DNA from: an uncultured Enterococcus sp.
GTDB taxonomy: Bacteria; Bacillota; Bacilli; Lactobacillales; Enterococcaceae
Length of the DNA: 47,910 nt
Direction of reading: 5' to 3'
NCBI RefSeq assembly: GCF_913775425.1
Contig: NZ_CAJYIS010000024.1
Span: 1 to 47,910, forward strand
Below, piece by piece: positions 37,804 through 47,753 of this stretch; within the stretch, counting starts at the first letter, position 1; every line of letters begins with the position of its first letter. The notes beneath the pieces were generated by a model. The model was not told the origin of the DNA and searched no databases. It saw only the letters and a list, made by a program, of their open reading frames with translations. The position numbers and the translations under genes are program-made.

Positions 37804-38547
37804 ATGAAATTTTATCAACGTAAAAAAACAAGTTCCTCAACATCGACCAAGTCATTAAGCAAAGAAGAAAAGCCGGTAGCTGAACAAAAGCAAGAAGTAG
37901 ATCATTCAGAAGATCTGCTACTGAAATCAAGTGATGAAGCGGAATTTGATTCGTTTTTTAAAGAGGTGCTAAAAAAATTCCCTAAAAAGACAGCTGCAGT
38001 GATTCAAAATAGTTTGGCTGCTACTAAACAGCAAGCTGAAAAACTAGTGGCGAAACAACAGGCCGAATACGAACCGATCTTTCGGGAGTTTTTAACAAAT
38101 GTTTCAAAAGAACAGCAAAAGAAAAGCCACCAAATTATCCACGCTGCCGCATTGAGTGCTGCAATTATCGGATTTTCGCCGATTCCATTTTCAGATGCTG
38201 CCTTATTGGTTCCAGTACAATTAGTGATGATGGCACGTTTGCATAAAGTTTTTGGTCAATCTTGGACAGAAGGGATCGCCAAAAGTGTAGGGAAAGAAAT
38301 TGTGGTTGTCGGGTTTGGTCGTAGTGTGGTAGGGAATATGTTGAAGTTTGTCCCAGGTGTCGGAACTGTAGCCGGTGGCGCGATCAATGCAACGGTTGCG
38401 TTGACGATCACTGAAGTAATGGGTTGGGTTACCGTCAATATGTTGGCTAATGGCCAAGATCTATTTGATCAAGCAATGTCTTTTAAAGGGCAATTCGATT
38501 TTTTGATGGGAATGGTTAAACAAGTCAAACATAAAAAGAATGGATAA
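37804..38547 (+). CDS. DUF697-type membrane-associated protein
   Basis: A 247-residue protein. Residues 1-110 are charged and helical, with a Ser/Thr-rich start. The C-terminal part has moderately hydrophobic, glycine-rich helices (AALSAAIIGFSPIPFSDAALL; VVGNMLKFVPGVGTVAGG), the pattern of DUF697, a domain often attached to dynamin-like or YcjX/YcjF-type GTPases. No GTPase motif is present here. AAGGAG precedes the ATG. Closeness to opuCD suggests cotranscription, perhaps an envelope- or osmotic-stress link, but this is inference. Confidence 0.75.
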   Translation: MKFYQRKKTSSSTSTKSLSKEEKPVAEQKQEVDHSEDLLLKSSDEAEFDSFFKEVLKKFPKKTAAVIQNSLAATKQQAEKLVAKQQAEYEPIFREFLTNVSKEQQKKSHQIIHAAALSAAIIGFSPIPFSDAALLVPVQLVMMARLHKVFGQSWTEGIAKSVGKEIVVVGFGRSVVGNMLKFVPGVGTVAGGAINATVALTITEVMGWVTVNMLANGQDLFDQAMSFKGQFDFLMGMVKQVKHKKNG

Positions 38548-38552
38548 AAATA

Positions 38553-38703
38553 GGGTGTAACAAAAGTCTGGAACACCCTCTATAGAATAAACGGTGTTCC
38601 AGAAGTAACTCCTTCGAAAAATAAGCCAAATCATTACCAAAATAGGCGAACCTATTGTCGGAATGATTTGGCTTATTTTTTTGGGCTGCCCACTTCTGTC
38701 ACA
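38553..38703. repeat. Clover-like palindromic intergenic element (EFAR-like)
   Basis: The about 150-base element is bounded by inverted repeats TGTAACAAAAGT (38556-38567) and ACTTCTGTCACA (38692-38703), 10 of 12 matching. Inside are a second pair, CTGGAACACC/GGTGTTCCAG (38568-38577, 38593-38602), a 17-bp stem (38619-38635 with 38662-38678) and a nested AATAGG/CCTATT hairpin. Size and nested design resemble the EFAR repeats reported from Enterococcus faecalis; identity could not be tested here. Confidence 0.65.
38619..38682. terminator. Two-way terminator within the palindromic element
   Basis: AAATAAGCCAAATCATT pairs with AATGATTTGGCTTATTT. A T run follows on plus, and TTTTT on minus. It separates the convergent DUF697 and 125-residue genes. 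Confidence 0.8.
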
Positions 38704-38712
38704 GCTTCTTTT

Positions 38713-39090
38713 TTATGAGGCATAGATTAAATAAGTCGGTGTAGGTGGAAGTTGTTTGGTATAGTGCACTAAAGTTTCTAAAAACGAGATATCTACATCT
38801 GAAAAATCAAACCAAGCATCGATTTTGATCTGTTCGCTAAAAAAGTGTCTGGTGTAATTGACTTTAATGATCAATTCTTTGTTGCAGACATTCGTATATT
38901 GAAAGATCCGGTAATGCGATGTGCGTTTTAGGCGAAAAGAAAAGCGATGCGATTTGATAATCGCAGCTGTATTGAGCTTTGATAGACGATCTAGCTCCAA
39001 AATCGCTTGCAGATCTTCTTGCATGCGCATCCGGGTATTTGCAGAAAGATAAGTGAGGAATTGGATGATAGATTGATTGTCTGGCACCAT
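38713..39090 (-). CDS. Unrecognised 125-residue protein with catabolite-control site
   Basis: I do not recognise this protein. It is soluble and mixed alpha/beta, with a basic middle (SHRFSFRLKRTSHYR) and an acidic C-terminal half, without signal peptide or known motif. Gene reality is supported by AAGGAG eight bases before the ATG and an excellent promoter on the same strand. A full-match cre site covers the -35, pointing to repression when preferred sugars are present. It is divergent from purC and convergent with the DUF697 gene. Confidence 0.7.
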   Translation of the reverse strand: MVPDNQSIIQFLTYLSANTRMRMQEDLQAILELDRLSKLNTAAIIKSHRFSFRLKRTSHYRIFQYTNVCNKELIIKVNYTRHFFSEQIKIDAWFDFSDVDISFLETLVHYTKQLPPTPTYLIYAS

Positions 39091-39118
39091 GATGCATACT
39101 CCTTTAGTCTTTTTTTGT

Positions 39119-39147
39119 AGTGTAGCACCAAATTCTAAAAATGTAAA
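39119..39147 (-). promoter_or_regulatory. Promoter of the 125-residue gene
   Basis: On the minus strand, TTTACA, 17 bases, TACACT with TGC before the -10 (extended -10). The start would be about 20-25 bases before the gene's ribosome site. Confidence 0.75.
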
Positions 39148-39155
39148 CGTTATCT
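39141..39155. promoter_or_regulatory. CcpA cre site over the -35 of the 125-residue gene
   Basis: ATGTAAACGTTATCT fits WTGNAANCGNWNNCW at every position. It covers the minus-strand -35 hexamer (39142-39147). It is also about 110 bases upstream of the purC start of transcription. Confidence 0.7.
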
Positions 39156-39173
39156 TTTTTGTTATTTTTTTTA

Positions 39174-39186
39174 AAATACGAACGTT
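39174..39186 (+). promoter_or_regulatory. Candidate PurR box of the purC operon
   Basis: AAATACGAACGTT matches 11 of 13 positions of AWWWCCGAACWWT. Its central G (39180) is 69 bases before the last base of the -10 and about 76 before the expected start of transcription. Confidence 0.65.
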
Positions 39187-39220
39187 AACAAATGTTTTTT
39201 AAATAATTGTAAATATTTCG

Positions 39221-39249
39221 TTGACGATGAAAAAGAAGATGCGTAGAAT
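39221..39249 (+). promoter_or_regulatory. Promoter of purCSQLFMNHD
   Basis: TTGACG, 17 bases, TAGAAT: five of six matches in each hexamer with ideal spacing. Expected start near 39256. Confidence 0.8.
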
Positions 39250-39287
39250 TCAGGCTAACAGGAAAATAAATCTAAATGAGGTGTAGC

Positions 39288-40025
39288 ATGGAAAATACAG
39301 GGTTACTGTACGAAGGAAAAGCCAAAAAAATTTATCAAACAAGCTTAGAAAATCAAGTGTTAGTTGAGTATTTAGATCAATTGACCGCCTTGAATGGTAA
39401 ACAAAAGGATCAGTGTCAAGGAAAAGGTGAATTAACCAATGCGATTACGAGTGCATTATTTACGCAACTTGCTGATCAAAACATTCCAACGCATTTTATT
39501 GAAAAAACGTCAAAAACCGAACAATTAGTTGAAAAATTAGATATGATTCCGCTAGAAGTCGTAATTCGTAATGTTAGTGCTGGGAGTTTTATGACTCGTT
39601 TTCAACTTACAGAACCCATTTCATTTCAGACCCCAATCGTTGAATATTATTATAAAAATGATCGTTTGGACGATCCCTTTATTAATGATGATCATATTTT
39701 CCATCTCAAATTAGTCACAAAAGATCAACTGGCGACCATACGCCAACTCGCTCTACGTATCAATCAAGTATTGGTTTCTTATTTTGCAACACTCGATTTA
39801 GACTTAATCGATTTTAAATTAGAATTTGGCTTTGACACATCTGGAAACATTATCTTAGGTGATGAGATTTCACCAGATACTTGTCGTTTGCATGACGTTA
39901 AAACGAGTGCATCATTAGACAAAGATCTTTATCGCAAACAAACAGGCGACGTGTTAAAAGCGTATCAAGAAGTTTATGCACGAATCAATCAGACAAAGGA
40001 GCTCGTTCATCATGTATCTTATTAA
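39288..40025 (+). CDS. purC: SAICAR synthetase
   Basis: Phosphoribosylaminoimidazole-succinocarboxamide synthase, joining aspartate to CAIR with ATP. 245 residues, with YEGKAKKIYQ at the N-terminus, the EVVIRNVSAGS segment and LGDEISPDTCRLHD. Start is the ATG at 39288 after GAGGTG. The in-frame ATG at 39276 has no ribosome site. It opens the second purine operon; its end overlaps purS by 14 bases. Confidence 0.96.
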   Translation: MENTGLLYEGKAKKIYQTSLENQVLVEYLDQLTALNGKQKDQCQGKGELTNAITSALFTQLADQNIPTHFIEKTSKTEQLVEKLDMIPLEVVIRNVSAGSFMTRFQLTEPISFQTPIVEYYYKNDRLDDPFINDDHIFHLKLVTKDQLATIRQLALRINQVLVSYFATLDLDLIDFKLEFGFDTSGNIILGDEISPDTCRLHDVKTSASLDKDLYRKQTGDVLKAYQEVYARINQTKELVHHVSY

Positions 40026-40272
40026 ATTAAATGTAACGTATAAAGAATCAATTTTAGATCCTCAAGGACAATCCATCTGTCAAGCGTGTCATCAATTAGG
40101 ATTTATGGAAGTAAACGAAGTTCGCATGGGGAAATATTTTGAGGTAACTGTTGACTCGCTAGCAAGTGAATTAGAACCGATGATCGAAGCGTTGTGTGAA
40201 CAACTGCTTGTCAATCACACAATGGAAACGTATGAATATGAAATCGTACCATTAAGTGAGGTGCACGCGTGA
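40012..40272 (+). CDS. purS: Phosphoribosylformylglycinamidine synthase subunit PurS
   Basis: An 86-residue structural subunit that bridges PurL and PurQ in the three-part FGAM synthase of Gram-positives. Features include [17 protein letters not shown] and [17 protein letters not shown] at 39995-40001 sets the ATG at 40012. It overlaps both neighbours (14 bases with purC, four with purQ). Confidence 0.95.
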   Translation: MYLIKLNVTYKESILDPQGQSICQACHQLGFMEVNEVRMGKYFEVTVDSLASELEPMIEALCEQLLVNHTMETYEYEIVPLSEVHA

Positions 40273-40964
40273 AGATTGCCGTTATTGTCTTTCCAGGATC
40301 AAATTGTGATCAAGATTTGTATCATGCGATCAAACAACAGCCGCAATTAGATGCAACACTTGTTTCTTATGAAGCCACTTCTCTTTCGGGTTTTGATGCG
40401 GTGTTTTTACCAGGTGGTTTTTCGTATGGGGATCATTTGCGTTGTGGTGCGATTGCACGTTTTGCACCTGTGATGAGTGAAGTCACACGATTTGCTAAAG
40501 AAGGAAAATTAGTTTTTGGTACATGCAATGGCTTTCAAATTTTGACTGAGGCAGGGTTACTTCCAGGCGCATTGAGAAAAAACACTTCGTTAAAATTTAT
40601 TTGTAAACCCGTAACGTTAACGGTAACTTCTGTAGACACACCGTTTACAAATGCCTATGAGCCGAACGAAGTCATTACCTTACCTGTGGCGCATGGCGAG
40701 GGGAATTATTACTGTGATGAAGAAACGTTAGCTGAATTAAAAGATAATGATCAGATCGCATTTACCTATACGACTGATGTAAATGGTAGTGTAGCGCAAA
40801 TTGCAGGTGTGACAAACAAAGAAAAAAATGTACTGGGAATGATGCCCCATCCTGAACGAGCGGTAGAAGCGATTTTAGGGTTTATCGATGGTCAACGTTT
40901 CTTTACATCATTAGCACCAAATGAATCCAATCAAAAGGAGAGTCAATATGCCAAGCACAATTGA
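40269..40964 (+). CDS. purQ: Phosphoribosylformylglycinamidine synthase subunit PurQ
   Basis: Class I glutamine amidotransferase supplying ammonia to PurL. 231 residues. The nucleophile Cys is in [10 protein letters not shown] and the catalytic His-x-Glu in MMPHPERA. The start is GTG, overlapping the purS stop as GTGA, with AGTGAGG upstream. It overlaps purL by 17 bases. Confidence 0.95.
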   Translation: MKIAVIVFPGSNCDQDLYHAIKQQPQLDATLVSYEATSLSGFDAVFLPGGFSYGDHLRCGAIARFAPVMSEVTRFAKEGKLVFGTCNGFQILTEAGLLPGALRKNTSLKFICKPVTLTVTSVDTPFTNAYEPNEVITLPVAHGEGNYYCDEETLAELKDNDQIAFTYTTDVNGSVAQIAGVTNKEKNVLGMMPHPERAVEAILGFIDGQRFFTSLAPNESNQKESQYAKHN

Positions 40965-43173
40965 GCGCGAGTATACGGCGGATGAAATTTTTGAAAAGCA
41001 ATGGTACCGACAATGGGGATTAACGGATGAAGAGTATCAACTCATTTGTCGTTTACTTGATCGCCGACCAAACTACACCGAAACCGGATTGTTTTCCGTA
41101 ATGTGGAGTGAGCATTGTTCATATAAACATTCAAAAACGATTTTAAAAACCTTCCCAACGACAGGACCGCAAGTTTTGCAAGGTCCAGGTGAAGGAGCTG
41201 GAATCGTAGATATCGGTGATGGTCTAGCGGTCGTGTTTAAAGCCGAAAGTCACAATCATCCATCAGCAGTCGAGCCTTATGAAGGAGCTGCAACAGGTGT
41301 TGGTGGAATCATTCGTGATATTTTCAGTATGGGAGCACGCCCGATTGCTTTATTAGATTCGTTGCGCTTTGGTGAATTGACGACACCACGTACGAAGTAT
41401 CTATTAGAACAAGTAGTCGCTGGTATCAGTGGGTACGGAAATTGTATCGGGATTCCAACAGTAGGTGGTGAAGTAGCTTTTGATGCGTGTTATGAAGGCA
41501 ATCCTTTAGTCAATGCGATGTGTGTTGGCTTGATCGAACACGATCAGATCCAAAAAGGGCAAGCAAAAGGTGTCGGCAATCCGATTTTTTATGTAGGAGC
41601 AAAAACCGGACGTGATGGTATCCATGGGGCAACGTTTGCTTCAGAAGAGTTTACTGATGAAAAAGAGCAAAATCGTTCAGCTGTCCAAGTAGGGGATCCA
41701 TTTATGGAAAAACTATTATTAGAAGCTTGCTTAGAACTGATCCATCATCATAGCGAAGCGATTGTGGGGATCCAAGATATGGGTGCTGCGGGTCTCGTTT
41801 CTTCTAGTGCAGAGATGGCCTCAAAGGCTGATGCAGGTTTAGTCTTATATTTAGATGATGTGCCACAGCGTGAGACCAATATGACACCTTATGAAATGAT
41901 GCTTTCTGAATCACAAGAGCGGATGTTGATTTGCGTCAACAAAGGTCATGAAGAAACTGTAAAAGCGATTTTTTCACGTTATCATTTAGAAGCAGTCGAA
42001 ATTGGTCATGTATCAGATGATCACGACTATCGCTTGTATCATCAAGGGGTTTGTGTAGCAGATATCCCAGTTTCTGCTTTAGTAGATGAGGCACCAGAAT
42101 ATCAACTACCTGCAACAAAACCTGCACGATTAATGGAGGCGACACCTTATAGTGTTTTAGATTGCGACGTAGAACAGACACTGACTGCTTTATTAGCACA
42201 ACCGACGATCGCGTCTAAACGTGCGATTTTTGAAACCTATGACAGTCAAGTCTTAACGAATACGGTTGTCACACCAGGAAGCGATGCAGCAGTAGTACGG
42301 ATCAAAGGTACTACAAAAGCGTTAGCGATGACCATGGATTGCAATGCGCGTTACTTATATTTAGATCCTGAAGTTGGCGGTCAATTAGCTGTAGCAGAGG
42401 CAGCACGTAATTTAGTGGCAAGTGGTGCAACTCCGTTAGCGATCACCGATTGTTTAAATTATGGTTCGCCAGAAAATCCTGAAGTTTTTTATGAATTACA
42501 AGAATCTGCAAAAGGAATTGCTCAAGCATGCAAAGCACTTCAAACACCAGTTATTTCAGGTAATGTTTCATTGTACAATGAAACGAACGGTCAAGCGATC
42601 TACCCTACTCCAATTATTGGAATGGTCGGATTGATTGAAGACGTCGCACAGACCACAACACAATGGTTCAAAGAAGCAGATGACTTGATTTATGTGATTG
42701 GCGATACAGACGCCTTTTTTGCCGGTAGTGAACTGCAAAAATGGTTGACGGGAAGTCAATTTGGGACGTTAGGTGCATTTGATTTAGACAAAGAAGTCGC
42801 CCATCAGCAGATTGTCAAAAAAGCGATCGATCAACAGCTACTCTCAAGTGCGCACGATTGTGCAGAAGGTGGGGTGTTGATTGCCCTAGCAGAAGCTAGC
42901 ATGCAAAGTCAATTAGGGTTTACGATTGATTGGTCTTATACAGATGCTTGGTTGTTTTCAGAAACACCTTCTCGGTTTATCGTCAGTGTGAACAAGGCAC
43001 AGCAAGCTCAGTTTGAGGCGTTAGCACAGACAAGTGCGACATGTATTGGAACCGTAACAAAAGATCCGGTCATGAACATCAAAACACCAACCAATCATTA
43101 CCAATTTCAAGTACACGATATGTTAGAAATCTGGGAGGGTGCGTTGTGCAAATTACTGAATCTAAAAGCTTAA
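40948..43173 (+). CDS. purL: Phosphoribosylformylglycinamidine synthase subunit PurL (small type)
   Basis: The 741-residue synthetase subunit, the short PurL form that needs PurS and PurQ. Motifs include [30 protein letters not shown] and [11 protein letters not shown] at 40948 with AAAGGAG at 40934. Its last 28 bases also encode the start of PurF. Confidence 0.96.
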   Translation: MPSTIEREYTADEIFEKQWYRQWGLTDEEYQLICRLLDRRPNYTETGLFSVMWSEHCSYKHSKTILKTFPTTGPQVLQGPGEGAGIVDIGDGLAVVFKAESHNHPSAVEPYEGAATGVGGIIRDIFSMGARPIALLDSLRFGELTTPRTKYLLEQVVAGISGYGNCIGIPTVGGEVAFDACYEGNPLVNAMCVGLIEHDQIQKGQAKGVGNPIFYVGAKTGRDGIHGATFASEEFTDEKEQNRSAVQVGDPFMEKLLLEACLELIHHHSEAIVGIQDMGAAGLVSSSAEMASKADAGLVLYLDDVPQRETNMTPYEMMLSESQERMLICVNKGHEETVKAIFSRYHLEAVEIGHVSDDHDYRLYHQGVCVADIPVSALVDEAPEYQLPATKPARLMEATPYSVLDCDVEQTLTALLAQPTIASKRAIFETYDSQVLTNTVVTPGSDAAVVRIKGTTKALAMTMDCNARYLYLDPEVGGQLAVAEAARNLVASGATPLAITDCLNYGSPENPEVFYELQESAKGIAQACKALQTPVISGNVSLYNETNGQAIYPTPIIGMVGLIEDVAQTTTQWFKEADDLIYVIGDTDAFFAGSELQKWLTGSQFGTLGAFDLDKEVAHQQIVKKAIDQQLLSSAHDCAEGGVLIALAEASMQSQLGFTIDWSYTDAWLFSETPSRFIVSVNKAQQAQFEALAQTSATCIGTVTKDPVMNIKTPTNHYQFQVHDMLEIWEGALCKLLNLKA

Positions 43174-44606
43174 ATGAAGAATGTGGGGTGTTTGGTGTAT
43201 TTAATGCACCAGATGCTGCTAGAATGACGTACTTTGGTCTACATGCTCTACAACACAGAGGACAAGAAGGTGCGGGGATCGTTGCTCGAGATGAGTATGG
43301 TCATTTAGTAGGCCATCGCGGTTTAGGGTTATTATCAGATGTGTTTTCGAATGAACAGTATATGGAACAACTAGCAGGGCAAGCTGCAATCGGACATGTA
43401 CGCTATGCGACTTCTGGAAATCGGGGATTAGAAAATATTCAACCATTTTTATTTCAATTTGAATATGAACAATTGGCGTTAGCACATAATGGCAATTTGA
43501 CCAATGCCAAAAGTCTGCATCGAATGTTAGAAGCAGAAGGAGCCATTTTTCATTCGAATTCAGATACGGAAATCTTGGCGCATTTGATTCGACGTAGTCA
43601 AAAACCGACTTTGAGAGAACAGCTTGTAGAAGCTTTAAATCTAGTACAAGGTGGATTTGCTTACGTGTTACTAACGAACCAAGCATTGATTGCAGCGCTG
43701 GATCCAAATGGATTTCGTCCTTTGGTGATTGGAGTGCTGCCTAACGAAGGGTTTGTGGTTGCTTCAGAAACGTGCGCTTTAGATGCGATCGGAGCGACAT
43801 TTTATCGTGATGTATTGCCAGGTGAAGTTGTGTGGATCGATCATAATGGCATTGAAATTTTTTCATACACAAATCAAACACAATTGTCGATTTGTTCGAT
43901 GGAATTTGTCTATTTCGCCCGACCAGATTCTAATATTTATGGTGTCAATGTCCATACAGCAAGAAAAACGATGGGAAAATTATTAGCTAAAGAAGCCTAT
44001 ATCGAAGCGGATATGGTCATTGGGGTACCGAATTCTTCACTATCGGCTGCCAGTGGTTATGCTGAGGAAGCAAATATTCCTTATGAATTGGGTTTGATCA
44101 AAAACCAATACGTAGCCCGAACGTTTATCCAACCAACTCAAGCGTTACGTGAACAAGGTGTACGGATGAAGTTATCGGCAGTTCGCAAAGTAGTGGAAAA
44201 CAAGCGCGTGATCTTAGTTGATGACTCGATTGTTCGAGGGACGACCAGTCAACGGATTGTTTCGTTACTAAAAGAAGCCGGAGCAAAAGAAGTCCACTTG
44301 CGCATTGCTGCTCCGCCATTAAAATATCCTTGTTTTTATGGAATCGACATCCAAACGCAACAGGAGTTGATCGCAGCGAACTATACGCTTGCCGAAATGA
44401 CTGAAAAAATTGGGGCAGATTCGTTAGCCTTTTTAAGTGAAGAAGGGTTGATTGCGGCCATTAATCTACCAGTAAGCGCTCCTTATCAAGGGTTGTGTAT
44501 GGCGTATTTCAATGGAGACTATCCCACACCATTATATGATTATGAAGCGGAATTTTTACAAAATAAAACGCAACTGCGTCCAATCGTGTTAGGAGAGGTA
44601 AAATGA
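43146..44606 (+). CDS. purF: Amidophosphoribosyltransferase
   Basis: First committed step of purine synthesis, making phosphoribosylamine from PRPP and glutamine. I take GTG at 43146, with GGAGG at 43134-43138, giving 486 residues and a 12-residue propeptide before the catalytic Cys13 ([10 protein letters not shown]), as in B. subtilis. The PRPP motif [14 protein letters not shown] is near the C-terminal half. The start lies inside purL and the end overlaps purM (ATGA). Confidence 0.95.
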   Translation: MQITESKSLNEECGVFGVFNAPDAARMTYFGLHALQHRGQEGAGIVARDEYGHLVGHRGLGLLSDVFSNEQYMEQLAGQAAIGHVRYATSGNRGLENIQPFLFQFEYEQLALAHNGNLTNAKSLHRMLEAEGAIFHSNSDTEILAHLIRRSQKPTLREQLVEALNLVQGGFAYVLLTNQALIAALDPNGFRPLVIGVLPNEGFVVASETCALDAIGATFYRDVLPGEVVWIDHNGIEIFSYTNQTQLSICSMEFVYFARPDSNIYGVNVHTARKTMGKLLAKEAYIEADMVIGVPNSSLSAASGYAEEANIPYELGLIKNQYVARTFIQPTQALREQGVRMKLSAVRKVVENKRVILVDDSIVRGTTSQRIVSLLKEAGAKEVHLRIAAPPLKYPCFYGIDIQTQQELIAANYTLAEMTEKIGADSLAFLSEEGLIAAINLPVSAPYQGLCMAYFNGDYPTPLYDYEAEFLQNKTQLRPIVLGEVK

Positions 44607-45634
44607 GTGAAGCCTATTTAAAATCAGGCGTAGATATCAAAGCAGGATATGAAACGGTTGAAAAAATCAAAGATGTCGTCGATAAGACCAAGATTAAAGG
44701 TGTAATGGGTGGTTTAGGAAACTTTGGGGCCTTATTTGATTTAAGTGCCTATCACATCAAACAACCTGTTTTGGTTTCTGGGACAGATGGCGTGGGGACA
44801 AAATTATTAGTGGCACAAGCACTTGCTACTTACGATACTATTGGGATTGATTGTGTGGCGATGTGTGTCAATGACGTCATCGCACAAGGTGCACGTCCGT
44901 TATTTTTCTTAGATTATCTAGCCGTTGGAAAATTGGATCCTACACAAGCGGCTACGATTGTTTCAGGAATTGCTAAAGGATGTCATAACGGTCAGATGGC
45001 GTTGATTGGTGGCGAGACTGCAGAAATGCCTGGTCTTTACACAGAAGATGAATTTGATTTAGCTGGTTTTTGTGTAGGGGTTGCTGAAAAAGAAGCGCTC
45101 TTGCCAAAATCTGATATTCAAGCTGGAGATCTATTGATTGGCTTGCCTTCTAGTGGGGTGCATTCAAATGGATATTCACTAGTTCGTTCAATTTTAGAAA
45201 CGAATCAAATCGACTATACGCAACCCTTTTTAACGCATACATTAGGAGAAGAATTGTTGACACCGACCACGATATATGTTGATCAGTTAGCAGAACCTTT
45301 AGCGCACCAGCAAATCAAAGGTTTAGCGCATATTACCGGAGGTGGTTTTTATGAAAATATTCCCCGGATGCTACCAGAGCATTTAGCAGCACATATCACT
45401 TTAGGAAGTTGGCCGATCTTGCCAATTTTTGATTATCTCCAACAGTTAGGCAACCTAGAGCAAAATGAGATGTTTCACGTCTTTAATATGGGGATCGGGA
45501 TGGTTGTGTGCATTGCAAAAGACCAATTCGAAACGTTAGCAGAGCAGTTTAATACTTGTGCTACTCCGTTTTATGTCATTGGTTCTGTAAAAGAAAAACA
45601 CCAACACGACCTAGTTTTTGAGGAGACGCTATGA
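44603..45634 (+). CDS. purM: Phosphoribosylformylglycinamidine cyclo-ligase (AIR synthase)
   Basis: Closes FGAM to AIR with ATP. 343 residues, with [34 protein letters not shown] and [15 protein letters not shown] precedes the ATG, which overlaps the purF stop as ATGA; the same arrangement links it to purN. Confidence 0.96.
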   Translation: MSEAYLKSGVDIKAGYETVEKIKDVVDKTKIKGVMGGLGNFGALFDLSAYHIKQPVLVSGTDGVGTKLLVAQALATYDTIGIDCVAMCVNDVIAQGARPLFFLDYLAVGKLDPTQAATIVSGIAKGCHNGQMALIGGETAEMPGLYTEDEFDLAGFCVGVAEKEALLPKSDIQAGDLLIGLPSSGVHSNGYSLVRSILETNQIDYTQPFLTHTLGEELLTPTTIYVDQLAEPLAHQQIKGLAHITGGGFYENIPRMLPEHLAAHITLGSWPILPIFDYLQQLGNLEQNEMFHVFNMGIGMVVCIAKDQFETLAEQFNTCATPFYVIGSVKEKHQHDLVFEETL

Positions 45635-46206
45635 AAATCGCTATTTTTGCTTCTGGAAATGGCCAGAATTTTGAAGAGATCGTCAAGGCTAGCTTAGAAG
45701 AAGACTTTCCAGCAGAAATCGGCTGCTTAATTTGTGATAAAGCGAATGCTAAAGTAGTTGAACGAGCGGAACGTTTAGCTGTTCCTTATTACGTTATTGA
45801 GCCGTGTCATTTTGCCACTAAAGTAGAATACGAAAAACAGGTCCTTTATTATTTGAATGAACACGCGATCGATTGGATCATCTTAGCTGGTTACATGCGT
45901 TTGATTGGTAAGACCATCTTACAACCTTATACGCATAAGATTATCAATCTTCATCCATCTTTATTGCCAGCATTTATTGGAAAAGACAGTATCGAACGAG
46001 CCTTTGAAGAAAAAGTCGCTTATTCTGGAATTACGATCCATTATGTAGATGCTGGGATGGACACTGGGCCGATCATTTTTCAAAAACAAGTACCTTTAGA
46101 TGAAGGCGAATCTCTTGCGCAGTTTGCGACAAAAATTCATGAAGTTGAACATCACTATTATCCAAAAGTTATTCAGGATTTACTTAAAGGAGAGAAAACG
46201 ATATGA
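45631..46206 (+). CDS. purN: Phosphoribosylglycinamide formyltransferase
   Basis: Formyl-tetrahydrofolate-dependent GAR transformylase, 191 residues. Features are the N-terminal [13 protein letters not shown], the catalytic [17 protein letters not shown] with the Asn-His-Asp set ([16 protein letters not shown]). ATGA overlaps on both sides tie its translation to purM and purH. Confidence 0.95.
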   Translation: MKIAIFASGNGQNFEEIVKASLEEDFPAEIGCLICDKANAKVVERAERLAVPYYVIEPCHFATKVEYEKQVLYYLNEHAIDWIILAGYMRLIGKTILQPYTHKIINLHPSLLPAFIGKDSIERAFEEKVAYSGITIHYVDAGMDTGPIIFQKQVPLDEGESLAQFATKIHEVEHHYYPKVIQDLLKGEKTI

Positions 46207-47741
46207 CAAAACGTGCTTTAATCAGCGTATCAGACAAAACCGGGATTGTGAACTTTGCAAAAGCCTTACGACAAGCAGATTTTGAAATCATTTCCACAGG
46301 AGGCACTCGAGCTGTGTTGCAACAGGCTGGAGTGGAAACGATTGAAATCGATGCGGTAACGGGATTCAAAGAGATGTTAGATGGACGAGTAAAAACATTG
46401 CATCCGATGATTCATGCTGGGTTATTAGCAGATCTAAGCAAAGCCTCACATGTAGAAGCTTTAGCAGAAAATGAAATCACACCGATCGATCTCGTAGTGG
46501 TGAATTTATATCCTTTTGCGAAAACGATTGCCAACCCTGATGTGATCGAAGCGCAAGCAATCGAACAAATCGATATCGGTGGTCCAAGCATGTTGCGTTC
46601 AGCAGCCAAAAATTTTGCGCACGTTACCGTCGTGGTAGATCAAAAAGATTATGCGCATGTGCTTAGTGAAATCAACGAAATCGGCAAACCAAGCTATCAA
46701 ACACGCCGGAATTTAGCGATGAAAGTGTTTCAACATACTGCAAGTTATGATGCGATGATCGCCAATTATTTTATCGCTCAAGAAGCACATTTGCCTGAAA
46801 AACTAGTGCTTTCTTATACTCAAAAGCAACCGTTACGTTATGGTGAAAATCCTCATCAAGAAGCGGCTTTTTATGTGCAAGAACAAGCGACAAAAGATAC
46901 GATTGCTGGAGCGACACAGTTACACGGGAAAGCATTGTCTTATAACAACATCAAAGATGCAGATGCTGCTTTAGAAATTGCTAAGGAATTCCAAAAACCA
47001 ACAGTCGTGGCGGTTAAGCATATGAATCCATGTGGTGTGGGCAGTGCCGACACGTTAGCTGAAGCGTTTGAAAAAGCCTATGCAGCGGATCCAGTTTCAA
47101 TCTTTGGTGGAATCATTGCATGCAATCGTGAAGTGGATGTCCAAGTCGCACAACAGATGAGTCAGTTGTTTTTAGAAGTAATTTTAGCACCAAGCTATAC
47201 CCCAGAAGCACAAGCGTTATTAGAAAAGAAAAAAAATCTTCGTTTGCTCCAAATTGAATTGAAAACGAAAAAAACAGAGGCCTGGGAATATACTTCTGTA
47301 AGTGGTGGAATGCTTGTACAAGCAGTGGACGCACAAAAAACAGAAGTCTCCGATTGGGAAGTCGTGACCAAACGCAATCCTTCAGAAGCAGAAATTGAGG
47401 CTTTATTATTTGCATGGCGTACGGTAAAACACGTGAAATCAAATGCGATCGTTTTGGCTGACCACACACAAACAGTCGGTATCGGAGCAGGACAAATGAA
47501 CCGAGTGGGATCTGTAGAAATCGCGTTGAATCAAGCGAAAGATAAAATGGATCAAACAACAATCGCGCTTGCAAGCGATGCTTTTTTCCCGATGTCTGAT
47601 AGCGTAGAAGTCGCTGCAACAAATGGCATCAAAGCCATTATTCAACCTGGAGGAAGCATCAAAGATCAAGAATCGATTGATATGGCCAATAAATATGGAG
47701 TGACGATGATCTTTACCCACTCTCGTCATTTCCGTCATTAA
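46203..47741 (+). CDS. purH: Bifunctional AICAR transformylase/IMP cyclohydrolase
   Basis: Last two steps to IMP. 512 residues: IMP cyclohydrolase at about 1-190 ([30 protein letters not shown]) and AICAR formyltransferase at about 195-512 ([25 protein letters not shown]-terminal THSRHFRH). AAAGGAGAG lies before the ATG. Confidence 0.96.
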   Translation: MTKRALISVSDKTGIVNFAKALRQADFEIISTGGTRAVLQQAGVETIEIDAVTGFKEMLDGRVKTLHPMIHAGLLADLSKASHVEALAENEITPIDLVVVNLYPFAKTIANPDVIEAQAIEQIDIGGPSMLRSAAKNFAHVTVVVDQKDYAHVLSEINEIGKPSYQTRRNLAMKVFQHTASYDAMIANYFIAQEAHLPEKLVLSYTQKQPLRYGENPHQEAAFYVQEQATKDTIAGATQLHGKALSYNNIKDADAALEIAKEFQKPTVVAVKHMNPCGVGSADTLAEAFEKAYAADPVSIFGGIIACNREVDVQVAQQMSQLFLEVILAPSYTPEAQALLEKKKNLRLLQIELKTKKTEAWEYTSVSGGMLVQAVDAQKTEVSDWEVVTKRNPSEAEIEALLFAWRTVKHVKSNAIVLADHTQTVGIGAGQMNRVGSVEIALNQAKDKMDQTTIALASDAFFPMSDSVEVAATNGIKAIIQPGGSIKDQESIDMANKYGVTMIFTHSRHFRH

Positions 47742-47753
47742 GAGGAGAAGTCG

